DNA of 64,000 nucleotides. Source: Allocatelliglobosispora scoriae (lineage in GTDB: Bacteria; Actinomycetota; Actinomycetes; Mycobacteriales; Micromonosporaceae). Below the pieces are notes generated by a model that worked only from the letters and a program-made list of their open reading frames with translations, made no database searches and had not been told where the DNA came from. The position numbers and the translations under genes were made by a program. This document shows, in pieces, positions 1 through 7,306 of the stretch (position 1 is the stretch's first letter; each line of letters starts with the position of its first letter). The DNA is taken from positions 1,178,001 to 1,242,000 of the forward strand of contig NZ_JACHMN010000003.1 of assembly GCF_014204945.1 (NCBI RefSeq), read 5' to 3'.

Positions 1-250
1 GGGATTGATGCGCGATGTCGACCCGAGCAACGCGTTCGGCATCCCCGAGGTGCTCCCGGCGGCCGCGGACCCGGCGGTGAAGAACGGCTGGACCGCGCAC
101 GAGTCCACCGGCCTGTGGAACGTCAACAGCCTCGCCGCCTGGGACGGCAAGATCCTGGTGGTGATGACGCACTACCCGGTCGCCTACGGACAGGCCTACG
201 GCGAGCAGCTCATCCGAGATGTCGCGTCCGACCTCCTGCCCTCGCTCTAG
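1..250 (+). CDS. C-terminal end of a serine hydrolase (class A beta-lactamase-like)
   Basis: The gene begins before the window; only the last 83 or so codons are present, ending in TAG at 248-250. The visible residues include VKNGW, which matches the position of the KTG box of penicillin-recognising serine hydrolases, followed by WNVNSLAAWDGKILVVMTH, which resembles the last beta strands and C-terminal helix of that fold. The catalytic SxxK and SDN motifs would lie upstream and cannot be checked. The family acts on peptidoglycan or beta-lactams outside the membrane; which applies here is unknown. The call rests on a short piece and could be another member of the superfamily. Confidence 0.55.
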   Translation, partial: GLMRDVDPSNAFGIPEVLPAAADPAVKNGWTAHESTGLWNVNSLAAWDGKILVVMTHYPVAYGQAYGEQLIRDVASDLLPSL

Positions 251-285
251 TGGCGGGCGCTCGGAGTGGGGGACGGGCGCGGCGA

Positions 286-291
286 TAGCAT
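286..291 (+). promoter_or_regulatory. Probable -10 box of thrS
   Basis: TAGCAT fits the actinobacterial TANNNT -10 pattern. It would start transcription near 298, giving a leader of about 30 nt that carries the GAGGAG ribosome-binding site at 316-321. No convincing -35 box is visible. Confidence 0.4.
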
Positions 292-327
292 CGTCAACGC
301 CGGACAAACCGAACTGAGGAGATCATC

Positions 328-2373
328 GTGAGTGCTGTGCCCGTACCCGCTGCTGTGGCCGACCCCGTCGTCGTCCCGGCCGGGACGACGGCCGCGGCCG
401 CGGTGGCCGCCGCCGGATTGCCGACCAGCGGACCGAAGGCGATCGTCGTCGTCCGCGACGGCGAGGGCCGCCTGCGCGACCTCTCGTGGACACCCGACGC
501 CGAGGCGTCCGTCGAGCCCGTCTCGATCGACTCGCCCGACGGCCTCGACGTGCTGCGCCACTCGACCGCGCACGTGCTGGCCCAGGCCGTGCAGGACATC
601 TTCCCCGAGGCGAAGCTCGGCATCGGGCCGCCGATCGACAACGGCTTCTACTACGACTTCTCGGTCTCCCGGCCGTTCAACCCGGAGGACCTCGCGAAGC
701 TCGAGTCCCGGATGCAGGAGATCATCAAGTCCGGGCAGACCTTCCACCGGCGGCGCTTCGACTCCCTCGACGAGGCGAAGGCCGAGCTGGCCGACGAGCC
801 CTTCAAGCTGGAGCTCGTCGACATCAAGGGCGATGTCGACTCCGACGTGATGGAGGTCGGCGGCGGCGAGCTGACGATCTATGACAACCTCGACGCCAAG
901 TCCGGCGAGCGCTGCTGGGGCGACCTGTGCCGCGGCCCGCACCTGCCGTCGACCCGCTTCATCGCCGCCTTCAAGCTGATGCGCTCGGCCGCCGCCTACT
1001 GGCGCGGTTCGGAGAAGAACCCGCAGCTCCAGCGCGTCTACGGCACCGCGTGGCCGAGCCGCGACCAGCTCAAGGCGCACCTGGCGATGCTGGAGGAGGC
1101 GGCCAAGCGCGACCACCGCAAGCTCGGCGCGGACCTCGACCTCTTCAGCTTCCCCGACGAGATCGGCTCCGGCCTCGCGGTCTTCCACCCCAAGGGCGGC
1201 ATCATCCGCCGGGAGATGGAGGCATATTCGCGGCAGCGCCACGAGCAGGCCGGATACGAGTTCGTCAACACCCCGCACATCAGCAAGGCGCAGCTCTTCG
1301 AGACCTCGGGCCACCTGCCCTACTACGCCGACACGATGTTCCCGCCGATGCAGCTCGAGGGCGCGGACTATTACCTGAAGGCGATGAACTGCCCGATGCA
1401 CAACCTGATCTTCAGGTCGCGCGGGCGGTCCTACCGCGAGCTGCCGCTGCGCATGTTCGAGTTCGGCACGGTCTACCGCTATGAGAAGTCCGGCGTCGTG
1501 CACGGCCTGACCCGGGTGCGCGGCCTGACCCAGGACGACTCGCACATCTACTGCACCAAGGAGCAGGCGCCCGGCGAGCTCAGCGCCCTGCTCGACTTCG
1601 TGCTCAACCTGCTCAAGGACTACGGCCTCAACGACTTCTACCTGGAGCTGTCGACCAGGGACGACTCGCCGAAGTTCATCGGCGCCGACGAGGACTGGGC
1701 CGAGGCGACCGAGGCGCTGCGTACCGCCGCCGAGGCCTCCGGTCTGGAGCTCGTCCCCGACCCGGGCGGCGCGGCGTTCTACGGCCCGAAGATCAGCGTG
1801 CAGGCGCGCGACGCGATCGGCCGCACCTGGCAGATGTCGACGATCCAGGTCGACTTCAACCAGCCGGCCCGGTTCGGGCTGGAGTACCAGGCAGCCGACG
1901 GTACGCGTCAGCAGCCGGTCATGATCCACCGTGCCCTGTTCGGGTCGATCGAGCGGTTCTTCGGCGTGCTCACCGAGCACTACGCCGGTGCGTTCCCGGC
2001 GTGGCTGGCACCCGTCCAGGTGGTCGGCATCCCGATCCGCTCCGACGAAGAGGCCGGACACCTCGCCCACCTCGCCGCGTTCGTCGCCCAGCTGCGCGAG
2101 CACGGCATCCGGGCCGAGGTCGACGCCTCCGACGAGCGGATGCAGAAGAAGATCCGCACCGCGCAGCAGCAGAAGATCCCGTTCATGGCGCTCGCCGGTG
2201 ACCAGGATGTCGCCGACGGCACGGTCTCCTTCCGCTACCGCGACGGCTCGCAGCGCAACGGCGTCGCGATCGACGAGGCGGTGGCCCACGTCGTCGAGAT
2301 CGTCCGGTCCCGCGTCAACGTCGGGCCGAGCGCACCCGCCGCGCCCGCCGCGGATGAGCCGGTCGCTTCGTGA
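328..2373 (+). CDS. thrS: Threonyl-tRNA synthetase
   Basis: Charges tRNA-Thr with threonine in the cytoplasm (class II aminoacyl-tRNA synthetase). The 681-residue protein has a poorly conserved TGS-like N-terminus, an editing/SAD domain with [11 protein letters not shown] near residue 76, and the class II core. MNCPMH at residues 353-358 supplies the zinc-binding Cys; motif 2 ([11 protein letters not shown]) and the motif 3 region ([13 protein letters not shown]) are intact, followed by an anticodon-binding domain. The GTG start lies 6 nt after GAGGAG. The N-terminal 40 residues are Ala/Val/Pro-rich, as is common in actinomycetes. A HIT-family gene follows closely, as it does upstream of the PI-mannoside genes in mycobacteria. 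No T-box leader is visible in the 77 nt upstream. Confidence 0.97.
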   Translation: MSAVPVPAAVADPVVVPAGTTAAAAVAAAGLPTSGPKAIVVVRDGEGRLRDLSWTPDAEASVEPVSIDSPDGLDVLRHSTAHVLAQAVQDIFPEAKLGIGPPIDNGFYYDFSVSRPFNPEDLAKLESRMQEIIKSGQTFHRRRFDSLDEAKAELADEPFKLELVDIKGDVDSDVMEVGGGELTIYDNLDAKSGERCWGDLCRGPHLPSTRFIAAFKLMRSAAAYWRGSEKNPQLQRVYGTAWPSRDQLKAHLAMLEEAAKRDHRKLGADLDLFSFPDEIGSGLAVFHPKGGIIRREMEAYSRQRHEQAGYEFVNTPHISKAQLFETSGHLPYYADTMFPPMQLEGADYYLKAMNCPMHNLIFRSRGRSYRELPLRMFEFGTVYRYEKSGVVHGLTRVRGLTQDDSHIYCTKEQAPGELSALLDFVLNLLKDYGLNDFYLELSTRDDSPKFIGADEDWAEATEALRTAAEASGLELVPDPGGAAFYGPKISVQARDAIGRTWQMSTIQVDFNQPARFGLEYQAADGTRQQPVMIHRALFGSIERFFGVLTEHYAGAFPAWLAPVQVVGIPIRSDEEAGHLAHLAAFVAQLREHGIRAEVDASDERMQKKIRTAQQQKIPFMALAGDQDVADGTVSFRYRDGSQRNGVAIDEAVAHVVEIVRSRVNVGPSAPAAPAADEPVAS

Positions 2374-2398
2374 GCGTGGCTTCGCGGGCGTGGACCTC

Positions 2399-2899
2399 GT
2401 GAGCGTCGGGGAGCCGGACGGGCTGGAACGGCTCTGGACACCCTGGCGGTTGTCCTATGTGGCTGGACCGGAGACGCCCGGCTGCCCCTTCTGCGCGGCA
2501 CCGGGCAGTGACGAGCACGGGCTGATGGTGGCGAAGGGGGAGACCGTCTTCGCCATCCTCAACCGCTTCCCCTACAACCCCGGGCACCTGCTGATCTGCC
2601 CCTACCGGCACGTCGCCGACTACACCGAGATCACGGCGGCGGAGACGGCGGAGCTGGCGTCGTTCACCCAGACGGCGATGCGGGTGGTCCGGGCGGTCTC
2701 CAACGCGCACGGGTTCAACCTCGGGATCAACCAGGGCGGAGTCGCCGGGGCGGGGATCGCCGCGCACCTGCATCAGCACGTGGTGCCGCGCTGGGGCGGC
2801 GACGCCAACTTCCTGCCGGTGATCGGGCGGACGAAGGCGCTGCCGCAGCTGCTCACCGACACCCGTGACCTGCTCGCCGAGGCCTGGCACACCGCCTGA
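2399..2899 (+). CDS. HIT-family protein, probable Ap4A phosphorylase
   Basis: Histidine-triad enzyme, probably splitting diadenosine tetraphosphate (established for the related M. tuberculosis Rv2613c). GLERLWTPWR near the N-terminus, a CPFC pair, FPYNPGHLLICPYRH, and the triad HLHQHVVPRWGGDANF near residues 122-137 are all diagnostic. Length is 166 residues from GTG 2399; an in-frame ATG at 2354, inside the end of thrS, would add 15 residues, and neither start has a good ribosome-binding site. It is probably co-transcribed with thrS (25 nt gap). In mycobacteria the same gene directly precedes pgsA-acyltransferase-pimA; here it is separated from them by about 7 kb of unrelated genes. Confidence 0.88.
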   Translation: MSVGEPDGLERLWTPWRLSYVAGPETPGCPFCAAPGSDEHGLMVAKGETVFAILNRFPYNPGHLLICPYRHVADYTEITAAETAELASFTQTAMRVVRAVSNAHGFNLGINQGGVAGAGIAAHLHQHVVPRWGGDANFLPVIGRTKALPQLLTDTRDLLAEAWHTA

Positions 2900-2936
2900 C
2901 CGTCGGGTGTCGTACGGCTGGGGCAGGATCGGATCC

Positions 2937-3647
2937 ATGATTGGTTCTCTCTACTCCACCGTGCTCGACTCGCCCGACATCAAGGGCTCGGCGGCGTTCT
3001 ACGCCGAGCTGGCCGGGCTGTCCGAGCACTACGCGGACGACAACTGGGTCACCCTCCTCACCAAGGAGGGCTGGCGGGTGTGCTTCCAGCGCGCCGACGA
3101 CCACGTGTCGCCACGGTGGCCGGACCCGGCCGCGCCGCAGCAGTTCCACCTCGACTTCCGCTTCCCCGACATGGCGGCGGGCGTCGAGCGCGCGATCGAG
3201 CTGGGCGCCACCCGGCTGCCCGGCGGCGGCGAGACCTGGACGGTCCTCGCGGACCCGGCGGGCCACCCGTTCTGCGTGTGCCAGGGCGAGCCCGGCAGCG
3301 AGATCCAGCTCGCCGACGTGGCGATCGACTGCCCGGATGCGGCCGCGCTGGCGGGCTTCTACTCGGAGCTGCTCGGCCTGCCCGTGACCTGGGAGGGTGA
3401 GGGCGGCGGTGCGATCGGTGCCGACGGCAAGCTCAGCGTGATCTTCCAGCAGGTCGAGACCTACAACCCGCCGCAGTGGCCCGACGCGGCCCACCCCCAG
3501 CAGTACCACCTCGATGTCAAGGTCACCGACATCGAGGAGGCGGAGCCGAAGGCGCTCGCGCTCGGCGCGACGAAGCTGCCGGGCGGTGGCGAGGACTTCC
3601 GGGTCTACGCCGACCCGGCCGGCCACCCGTTCTGCCTCATCTGGTGA
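2937..3647 (+). CDS. VOC family protein with two glyoxalase-like domains
   Basis: The 236-residue protein consists of two similar vicinal-oxygen-chelate modules in tandem (about residues 4-117 and 121-234). Each ends in a matching strand, LADPAGHPFCVC and YADPAGHPFCLI, and each carries GATRLPGGGE or GATKLPGGGE, so the halves arose by duplication. Other members bind metals and act as glyoxalases, dioxygenases or antibiotic-resistance proteins; the substrate here is unknown. ATG 2937 is preceded by CAGGAT 7 nt upstream, a possible -10 of a leaderless transcript. A hairpin follows the stop, so it is probably transcribed alone. Confidence 0.85.
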   Translation: MIGSLYSTVLDSPDIKGSAAFYAELAGLSEHYADDNWVTLLTKEGWRVCFQRADDHVSPRWPDPAAPQQFHLDFRFPDMAAGVERAIELGATRLPGGGETWTVLADPAGHPFCVCQGEPGSEIQLADVAIDCPDAAALAGFYSELLGLPVTWEGEGGGAIGADGKLSVIFQQVETYNPPQWPDAAHPQQYHLDVKVTDIEEAEPKALALGATKLPGGGEDFRVYADPAGHPFCLIW

Positions 3648-3679
3648 CCGCAGCCCGAGTCTGAAACGAGATCAATATC

Positions 3680-3718
3680 ACCCGATCGGCTGGAAGGTGT
3701 ACTTTCGGCCGATCGGGT
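3680..3718 (+). terminator. Hairpin after the VOC gene
   Basis: A perfect 11-bp stem (3680-3690 with 3708-3718, core CCGATCGG) encloses a 17-nt loop, 32 nt past the stop codon. There is no U tract, as is common for actinobacterial terminators. Confidence 0.5.
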
Positions 3719-3801
3719 AGGTGAGGATTCTCCTGAAGAACGATTCACATAGCGGCGGCGGATGTCACCGTTACGTGCGGAATCGGGGATCGGGGGATCG
3801 A

Positions 3802-4614
3802 ATGGCTGTGTCGCGGCGTGGACTGCTGCTGGGCAGTGCGCTGACGGCGACGGGTGCCGCCGTGGGCGCGACCGCGCACCTCATCCCATCCCTGTTCGGT
3901 CCGGACCGGCTCCCGCTCGACGGCGGCTACGCCCCGGCGGGCAACGCCGACGACTGGACCCCGCGCGGGCAGATCCGCACCATCTGGCATGTGCCGACCG
4001 ATCAGCCGCTCGTCGCGCTCACCTTCGACGACGGCCCGATGCCGGACTGGACGCCCCGGGTGCTCGACGCTCTCGACAAGGCCGACGCGCCCGCGACCTT
4101 CTTCATGGTCGGGCAGAACCTGCGCCGGCACGCCGACCTCGTCAAGGGCCGGCTCGGGCGCCACGAGGTCGGCAATCACACCTGGGAGCACAAGGACCTC
4201 GCCAAACGCGACGAGGCCTCCGTGCGCAACCAGCTCGTCCGCTGCCACGAGGCGATCCGCGAGGTCACCGGCCAGACCGCGACGCTGCTGCGGCCGCCGT
4301 GGGGCCACCTGGGCGGCTCGACGCTGACCGTCGCCGACACGATGGACTACGACGTGGTGATGTGGTCCTACCGGATGCCGGAGGACCGGTTCCGGACCAA
4401 CCCGGCGGGCATCGTCGACGATGTGGCGGCCTGCGTGCGGCCCGGGACGATCATGCTGGCGCACGACACCGGGCCTGCCGACCGGCTCGTCACGATCGAC
4501 AACCTGGGCGAGATCATCAAGGCCGTCAGGGGCAAGGGCATGCGGCTCGTCACGGTCTCCGAACTGCTCGCGGCGGGCACGACCGCCTCGCCGGGCAGCG
4601 GATCGAAGAAGTGA
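3802..4614 (+). CDS. Secreted polysaccharide deacetylase (NodB domain)
   Basis: Removes acetyl groups from an extracellular polysaccharide such as chitin, xylan or peptidoglycan (family knowledge; substrate not determinable). The 270-residue protein starts with a Tat-like signal, MAVSRRGLLLGSALTATGAA, with the twin Arg at residues 5-6. The NodB core shows motif 1 TFDDGP (residues 74-79, metal Asp 77), motif 2 HTWEH (126-130), motif 3 RPPWG (164-168) and a late LAHD with H221. All catalytic and metal-binding positions are present. ATG 3802 follows a GGGGGAT ribosome-binding site. It stands alone between the VOC gene and a methyltransferase. About 150 nt upstream holds only the VOC hairpin and an unassigned leader. 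Confidence 0.9.
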   Translation: MAVSRRGLLLGSALTATGAAVGATAHLIPSLFGPDRLPLDGGYAPAGNADDWTPRGQIRTIWHVPTDQPLVALTFDDGPMPDWTPRVLDALDKADAPATFFMVGQNLRRHADLVKGRLGRHEVGNHTWEHKDLAKRDEASVRNQLVRCHEAIREVTGQTATLLRPPWGHLGGSTLTVADTMDYDVVMWSYRMPEDRFRTNPAGIVDDVAACVRPGTIMLAHDTGPADRLVTIDNLGEIIKAVRGKGMRLVTVSELLAAGTTASPGSGSKK

Positions 4615-4766
4615 CGCCGGCCGCTCCCGTGATCTTCGCCGGTGCCACGCGATCATGTTGATGGAATTCAATCTTCCGTCGCCACTTCGCCTCTGCTAAC
4701 GTTCTGTCATCCATCGACGACGGTGCGCGTCGCGATGCGGGTGAGCAGCCCGCCGAGGAGGAGGTG

Positions 4767-4844
4767 ATGTCCATGTCGGCCACCTCCGGCCAGGTGGGCG
4801 CCCCGGGACTCCCGCCGACCCCGCCCGCCCCCCGATGGGAGTAG
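4767..4844 (+). CDS. 25-codon ORF overlapping the methyltransferase start
   Basis: ATG 4767 follows a very strong ribosome-binding site (GAGGAGGAGGTG, 4754-4765) and opens a 25-residue Pro/Ala-rich ORF ending in TAG at 4842-4844. The methyltransferase ATG at 4835 lies inside its end, in the -1 frame, and has no ribosome-binding site of its own. It may be a leader peptide that couples translation, or the real N-terminus of the methyltransferase separated by a one-base deletion in the C6 run at 4828-4833. Confidence 0.5.
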   Translation: MSMSATSGQVGAPGLPPTPPAPRWE

Positions 4845-5602
4845 CCGTCACGCTGCAGGCCACGGCCCTCGTCGCCGCCGCCTGCCGGGCCGAGGAGGCG
4901 AGCCAGCCCCTGCCGCGCCTGCACGACCCGTTCGCCGAGCTCTTCACCGCCGACCTCACCGGGTCGGCGCAGGCGCTGCTCGCCGCGGGGCGCGAGGAGG
5001 TCGTGCACCGCACGCTCGTCATCGACACGATCGTCAGCGATGAGGTACGCCGCACGCCCGGCCTCACCGTGGTGAACCTCGGTGCGGGGCTCTGCACCCG
5101 GCCCTACCGGCTGGACCTCTCCACGTGCCGGGAGGTGGTCGAGGTGGACGCCGCCGCGACCCTGAACCGCAAGGCGGCTGCCCTCGCCGAGCACGAGCCC
5201 ACCTGCTCGGTGCGCCGCATCGACGCCGACATCCGCGACCTGCCCGACCTCGGCGTCACCGGCCCGATCCTCGTCGTCACCGAGGGCCTGCTCGTCTACC
5301 TCGACGCGGCCGAGCTGACCGCGCTCGCGGGGACCCTCGCCCGGCTGCCCGGCGTTCTCGGCTGGGTCGCCGACGTCGTCTCGGCCGACTCCGCGCAGGC
5401 GATGGGGGTGACGACCGGCCGGGTCGGTGCGGGGTTGACGATCACGGGCCTCGCCTCGCTGGACCCGATCGAGAGCGCCGGTTGGACGGTCACCGACCAC
5501 CGGCTGCTGTCGTCGACCCGGTCCGCCGCCCATGCGCCACCGGCCGGGAGCGCTCCTGCCGCCCGCCGCGTCATCGACGGGGTCCTGCTCCTGCGCCCGT
5601 GA
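4835..5602 (+). CDS. SAM-dependent methyltransferase, leucine carboxyl methyltransferase-like family
   Basis: Probable methyl transfer from S-adenosylmethionine; proteins of this class (LCM/PPM/TcmP-like) often act on natural products, but no biosynthetic cluster surrounds it. The 255-residue protein has VVNLGAGLCTRPYRL (SAM-binding glycine loop, about residue 70), VDAAATL (acidic residue after strand 2), DADIRDLP, and VVTEGLLVYL, the family's characteristic post-strand-4 motif. The start is unusual: ATG 4835 lacks a ribosome-binding site and overlaps the preceding 25-codon ORF. Adding one base to the C run would fuse the two frames and give a protein of about 278 residues. Confidence 0.8.
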   Translation: MGVAVTLQATALVAAACRAEEASQPLPRLHDPFAELFTADLTGSAQALLAAGREEVVHRTLVIDTIVSDEVRRTPGLTVVNLGAGLCTRPYRLDLSTCREVVEVDAAATLNRKAAALAEHEPTCSVRRIDADIRDLPDLGVTGPILVVTEGLLVYLDAAELTALAGTLARLPGVLGWVADVVSADSAQAMGVTTGRVGAGLTITGLASLDPIESAGWTVTDHRLLSSTRSAAHAPPAGSAPAARRVIDGVLLLRP

Positions 5603-5727
5603 CTCCGCTCGCTGGCCGGTCGAGCGCCGTTTTGTTCCGGGTGATCTCTCGCCGTGTGCGGAGATCTGCGTGCGGCGCCTCGCAGGTGGTCGAGCCATCG
5701 GCGCGTCCGGCATGGTGGAGTCATGTG

Positions 5728-5743
5728 TCGAACATATGTTCTA
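5728..5743 (+). promoter_or_regulatory. Cheo/SOS-box-like palindrome
   Basis: TCGAACATATGTTCTA contains the perfect 12-bp palindrome GAACATATGTTC, an exact match to the GAAC-N4-GTTC LexA (Cheo) box of Gram-positive bacteria. It lies 48 nt before the ABC ATPase start and overlaps a possible -10 (TATGTT or CTATCT), the place a repressor would act. Regulation by LexA is inferred only. Confidence 0.4.
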
Positions 5744-5790
5744 TCTCCGGATGGTGCGCCGCTGTGCCCGGTCGAGGCGGGGAGGCGGAG

Positions 5791-6501
5791 ATGATCGTGG
5801 TCGAGGACGTGACGATCCGCTACGGCGCCGTCCCCGCCGTCGACGGGGTGAGCCTGACGGTCGAGCGCGGGGAGATCGTCGGGATCATCGGTCCCGTCGG
5901 CTCCGGCAAGACCGCGCTGCTCGAGTGCGTCGAGGGCACCAGGAGCCCCGACAGCGGCAGGGTCCGGGTGGGCGGCGTCGACCCGCACGCCGACCGTACC
6001 CACATGTCGGTGATCGCCGGGGTCGCGCCGGCGGGCGTGAAGTACCCGGGCCGTGCCTCGGTCGGTGACATCTCCAAGCTCTTCGCCGGCTTCTACCCCG
6101 GCGGGATCGACCACCTCGAGCTGCTGGAGCGGTTCGGTCTCGCCGACCGGCTCCGCCGGTCGCCCAACCGGCTGACGCCGCCGGAGAAGCAGCGATTCGC
6201 CCTGGTCATGGCGTTGCTCGGCGATCCGCAGGTGGTCTTCGCCGACGACCTGCACCTCGACGAGGACGGCATCATCGCCGAGCAGCTCCGCCGCTGCGCC
6301 CGCGAGGGCCGCACGATCCTGCTCGCCTCGCACCACCTCGCCGAGGCCGAGGCGCTCTGCGACCGGGTCGGCGTGCTCGTCGACGGTGGCCTGGCCGCCC
6401 TCGACACCCCGTGGACGATCATCCGCGACCATGCCGGCGGCGGCACCACGCTCGCCGACGCCTACCTCGCCCTGACCGGAGAGCCGGCCCATGTTCACTA
6501 G
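5791..6501 (+). CDS. ABC transporter ATP-binding protein with degenerate motifs
   Basis: Nucleotide-binding subunit of an ABC-2-type exporter; its partner is the permease overlapping it by 11 nt. The 236-residue protein has a good Walker A (GPVGSGKT, residues 34-41) and an H-loop (ASHHLAEAE, H181). The signature is LTPPEKQ (128-134) in place of LSGGQ, Walker B reads VVFADD, so Asp153 occupies the catalytic Glu position, and no Q-loop Gln is evident in the VAPAGVKYPG stretch. It resembles multidrug/antibiotic export ATPases (DrrA/CcmA type) but may hydrolyse ATP slowly. ATG follows a GGAGGCGGAG ribosome-binding site. A Cheo-type palindrome lies upstream. Confidence 0.85.
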   Translation: MIVVEDVTIRYGAVPAVDGVSLTVERGEIVGIIGPVGSGKTALLECVEGTRSPDSGRVRVGGVDPHADRTHMSVIAGVAPAGVKYPGRASVGDISKLFAGFYPGGIDHLELLERFGLADRLRRSPNRLTPPEKQRFALVMALLGDPQVVFADDLHLDEDGIIAEQLRRCAREGRTILLASHHLAEAEALCDRVGVLVDGGLAALDTPWTIIRDHAGGGTTLADAYLALTGEPAHVH

Positions 6502-7228
6502 TGTCCTGGCGTTCGAGTCCAAGCGGATGCTCCGCAACATCCCGTCGATCTTCTTCGGCGTGCTGCTCCCCACGATCCTGTTGGTGATCTTCGCCGGGCC
6601 GTACGGCAACGAGCCCGCCGAGGTGTTCGCCGGTGCCGGGTCGGTCGACATCGCCGTACCCCGATATGCGGGTTTGGTCCTTGCCTGTGCCGGAATGGTG
6701 AGCTTCCTGATCGGTCTCGTCGACTACCGGGCGAAGGGCTTCCTGCCCCACCTGCGGCTCGCACCGGGCCAGCCGAAATACTTCATGCGGGCACAGGTGC
6801 TGGTCAACGGCGTGGTCGGCCTCGCCGGGCTGCTCCTGCTCATCGGGTGGGGCGCGATCGCCTACGACCTGCACGCGCCCGCCCACCCGGTGGCCTTCGC
6901 CGGGATCGTCGCGCTCGCGGGCGCCGCCATGTTCGCCATCGGTATGTTCTTCGCGGCGGTGCTGCGCCACGACGGGCTCGCCATCCTCGTCGCCAACGTG
7001 CTGCACCTGGTGATGATCTTCTGGAGCGGCGCGGCGATCCCGACCGAGTTCATGCCGGACTCCGCCCACAAGCTCGGCGAGCTGCTGCCGCTCACCTACG
7101 CCGTGCGGGCGATGGAGTGGGCGTGGCTCGACCGGGGCGGCGACGCGCTCGGTGCCGACCTCGGCGTGCTGGTCGGCACCGTGGTGGTCTGCGGGGCGGT
7201 GTCGATCTGGCGGTACCGCTGGAAGTAG
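6491..7228 (+). CDS. ABC-2 type transporter permease
   Basis: Membrane subunit of the exporter encoded with the preceding ATPase. The 245-residue protein has about six hydrophobic segments: near residues 20-38 (IPSIFFGVLLPTILLVIFAG), 60-80, 105-130, 135-160, 165-190 and 220-240. This is the usual ABC-2 layout, with an inter-helix stretch containing AIPTEFMPDSAHKLGELLPLTYAVRAM, a typical DrrB/ABC-2 feature. Translation overlap with the ATPase implies coupled expression. The substrate cannot be told. Confidence 0.88.
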   Translation: MFTSVLAFESKRMLRNIPSIFFGVLLPTILLVIFAGPYGNEPAEVFAGAGSVDIAVPRYAGLVLACAGMVSFLIGLVDYRAKGFLPHLRLAPGQPKYFMRAQVLVNGVVGLAGLLLLIGWGAIAYDLHAPAHPVAFAGIVALAGAAMFAIGMFFAAVLRHDGLAILVANVLHLVMIFWSGAAIPTEFMPDSAHKLGELLPLTYAVRAMEWAWLDRGGDALGADLGVLVGTVVVCGAVSIWRYRWK

Positions 7229-7269
7229 CGCGCGCCGGGCACATAGGAGCACGCCTCTGCCGAGTTCGT

Positions 7270-7298
7270 CGGGCGACCGCCCCGGTGGCGGTCGCCCG
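7270..7298. terminator. Bidirectional hairpin between ABC permease and EF-G2
   Basis: Perfect 12-bp GC-rich stem (7270-7281 with 7287-7298) with a 5-nt loop, between two convergent genes; its end is 8 nt from the EF-G2 stop. It can serve both. Confidence 0.7.
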
Positions 7299-7306
7299 GC
7301 GGCGGC

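Noticed and set aside
251-327. T-box or other riboswitch before thrS, hisS or aspS
   Set aside because: Leaders are only 30-80 nt and lack any T-box or specifier structure.
247-2289. 680-residue open frame on the minus strand across thrS
   Set aside because: It is the antisense shadow of thrS, which has full aminoacyl-tRNA synthetase motifs. The long opening comes from high GC at third codon positions.
4835-7228. Antibiotic biosynthesis cluster (methyltransferase plus ABC exporter)
   Set aside because: No synthase, tailoring set or resistance gene accompanies them; the two loci appear independent.
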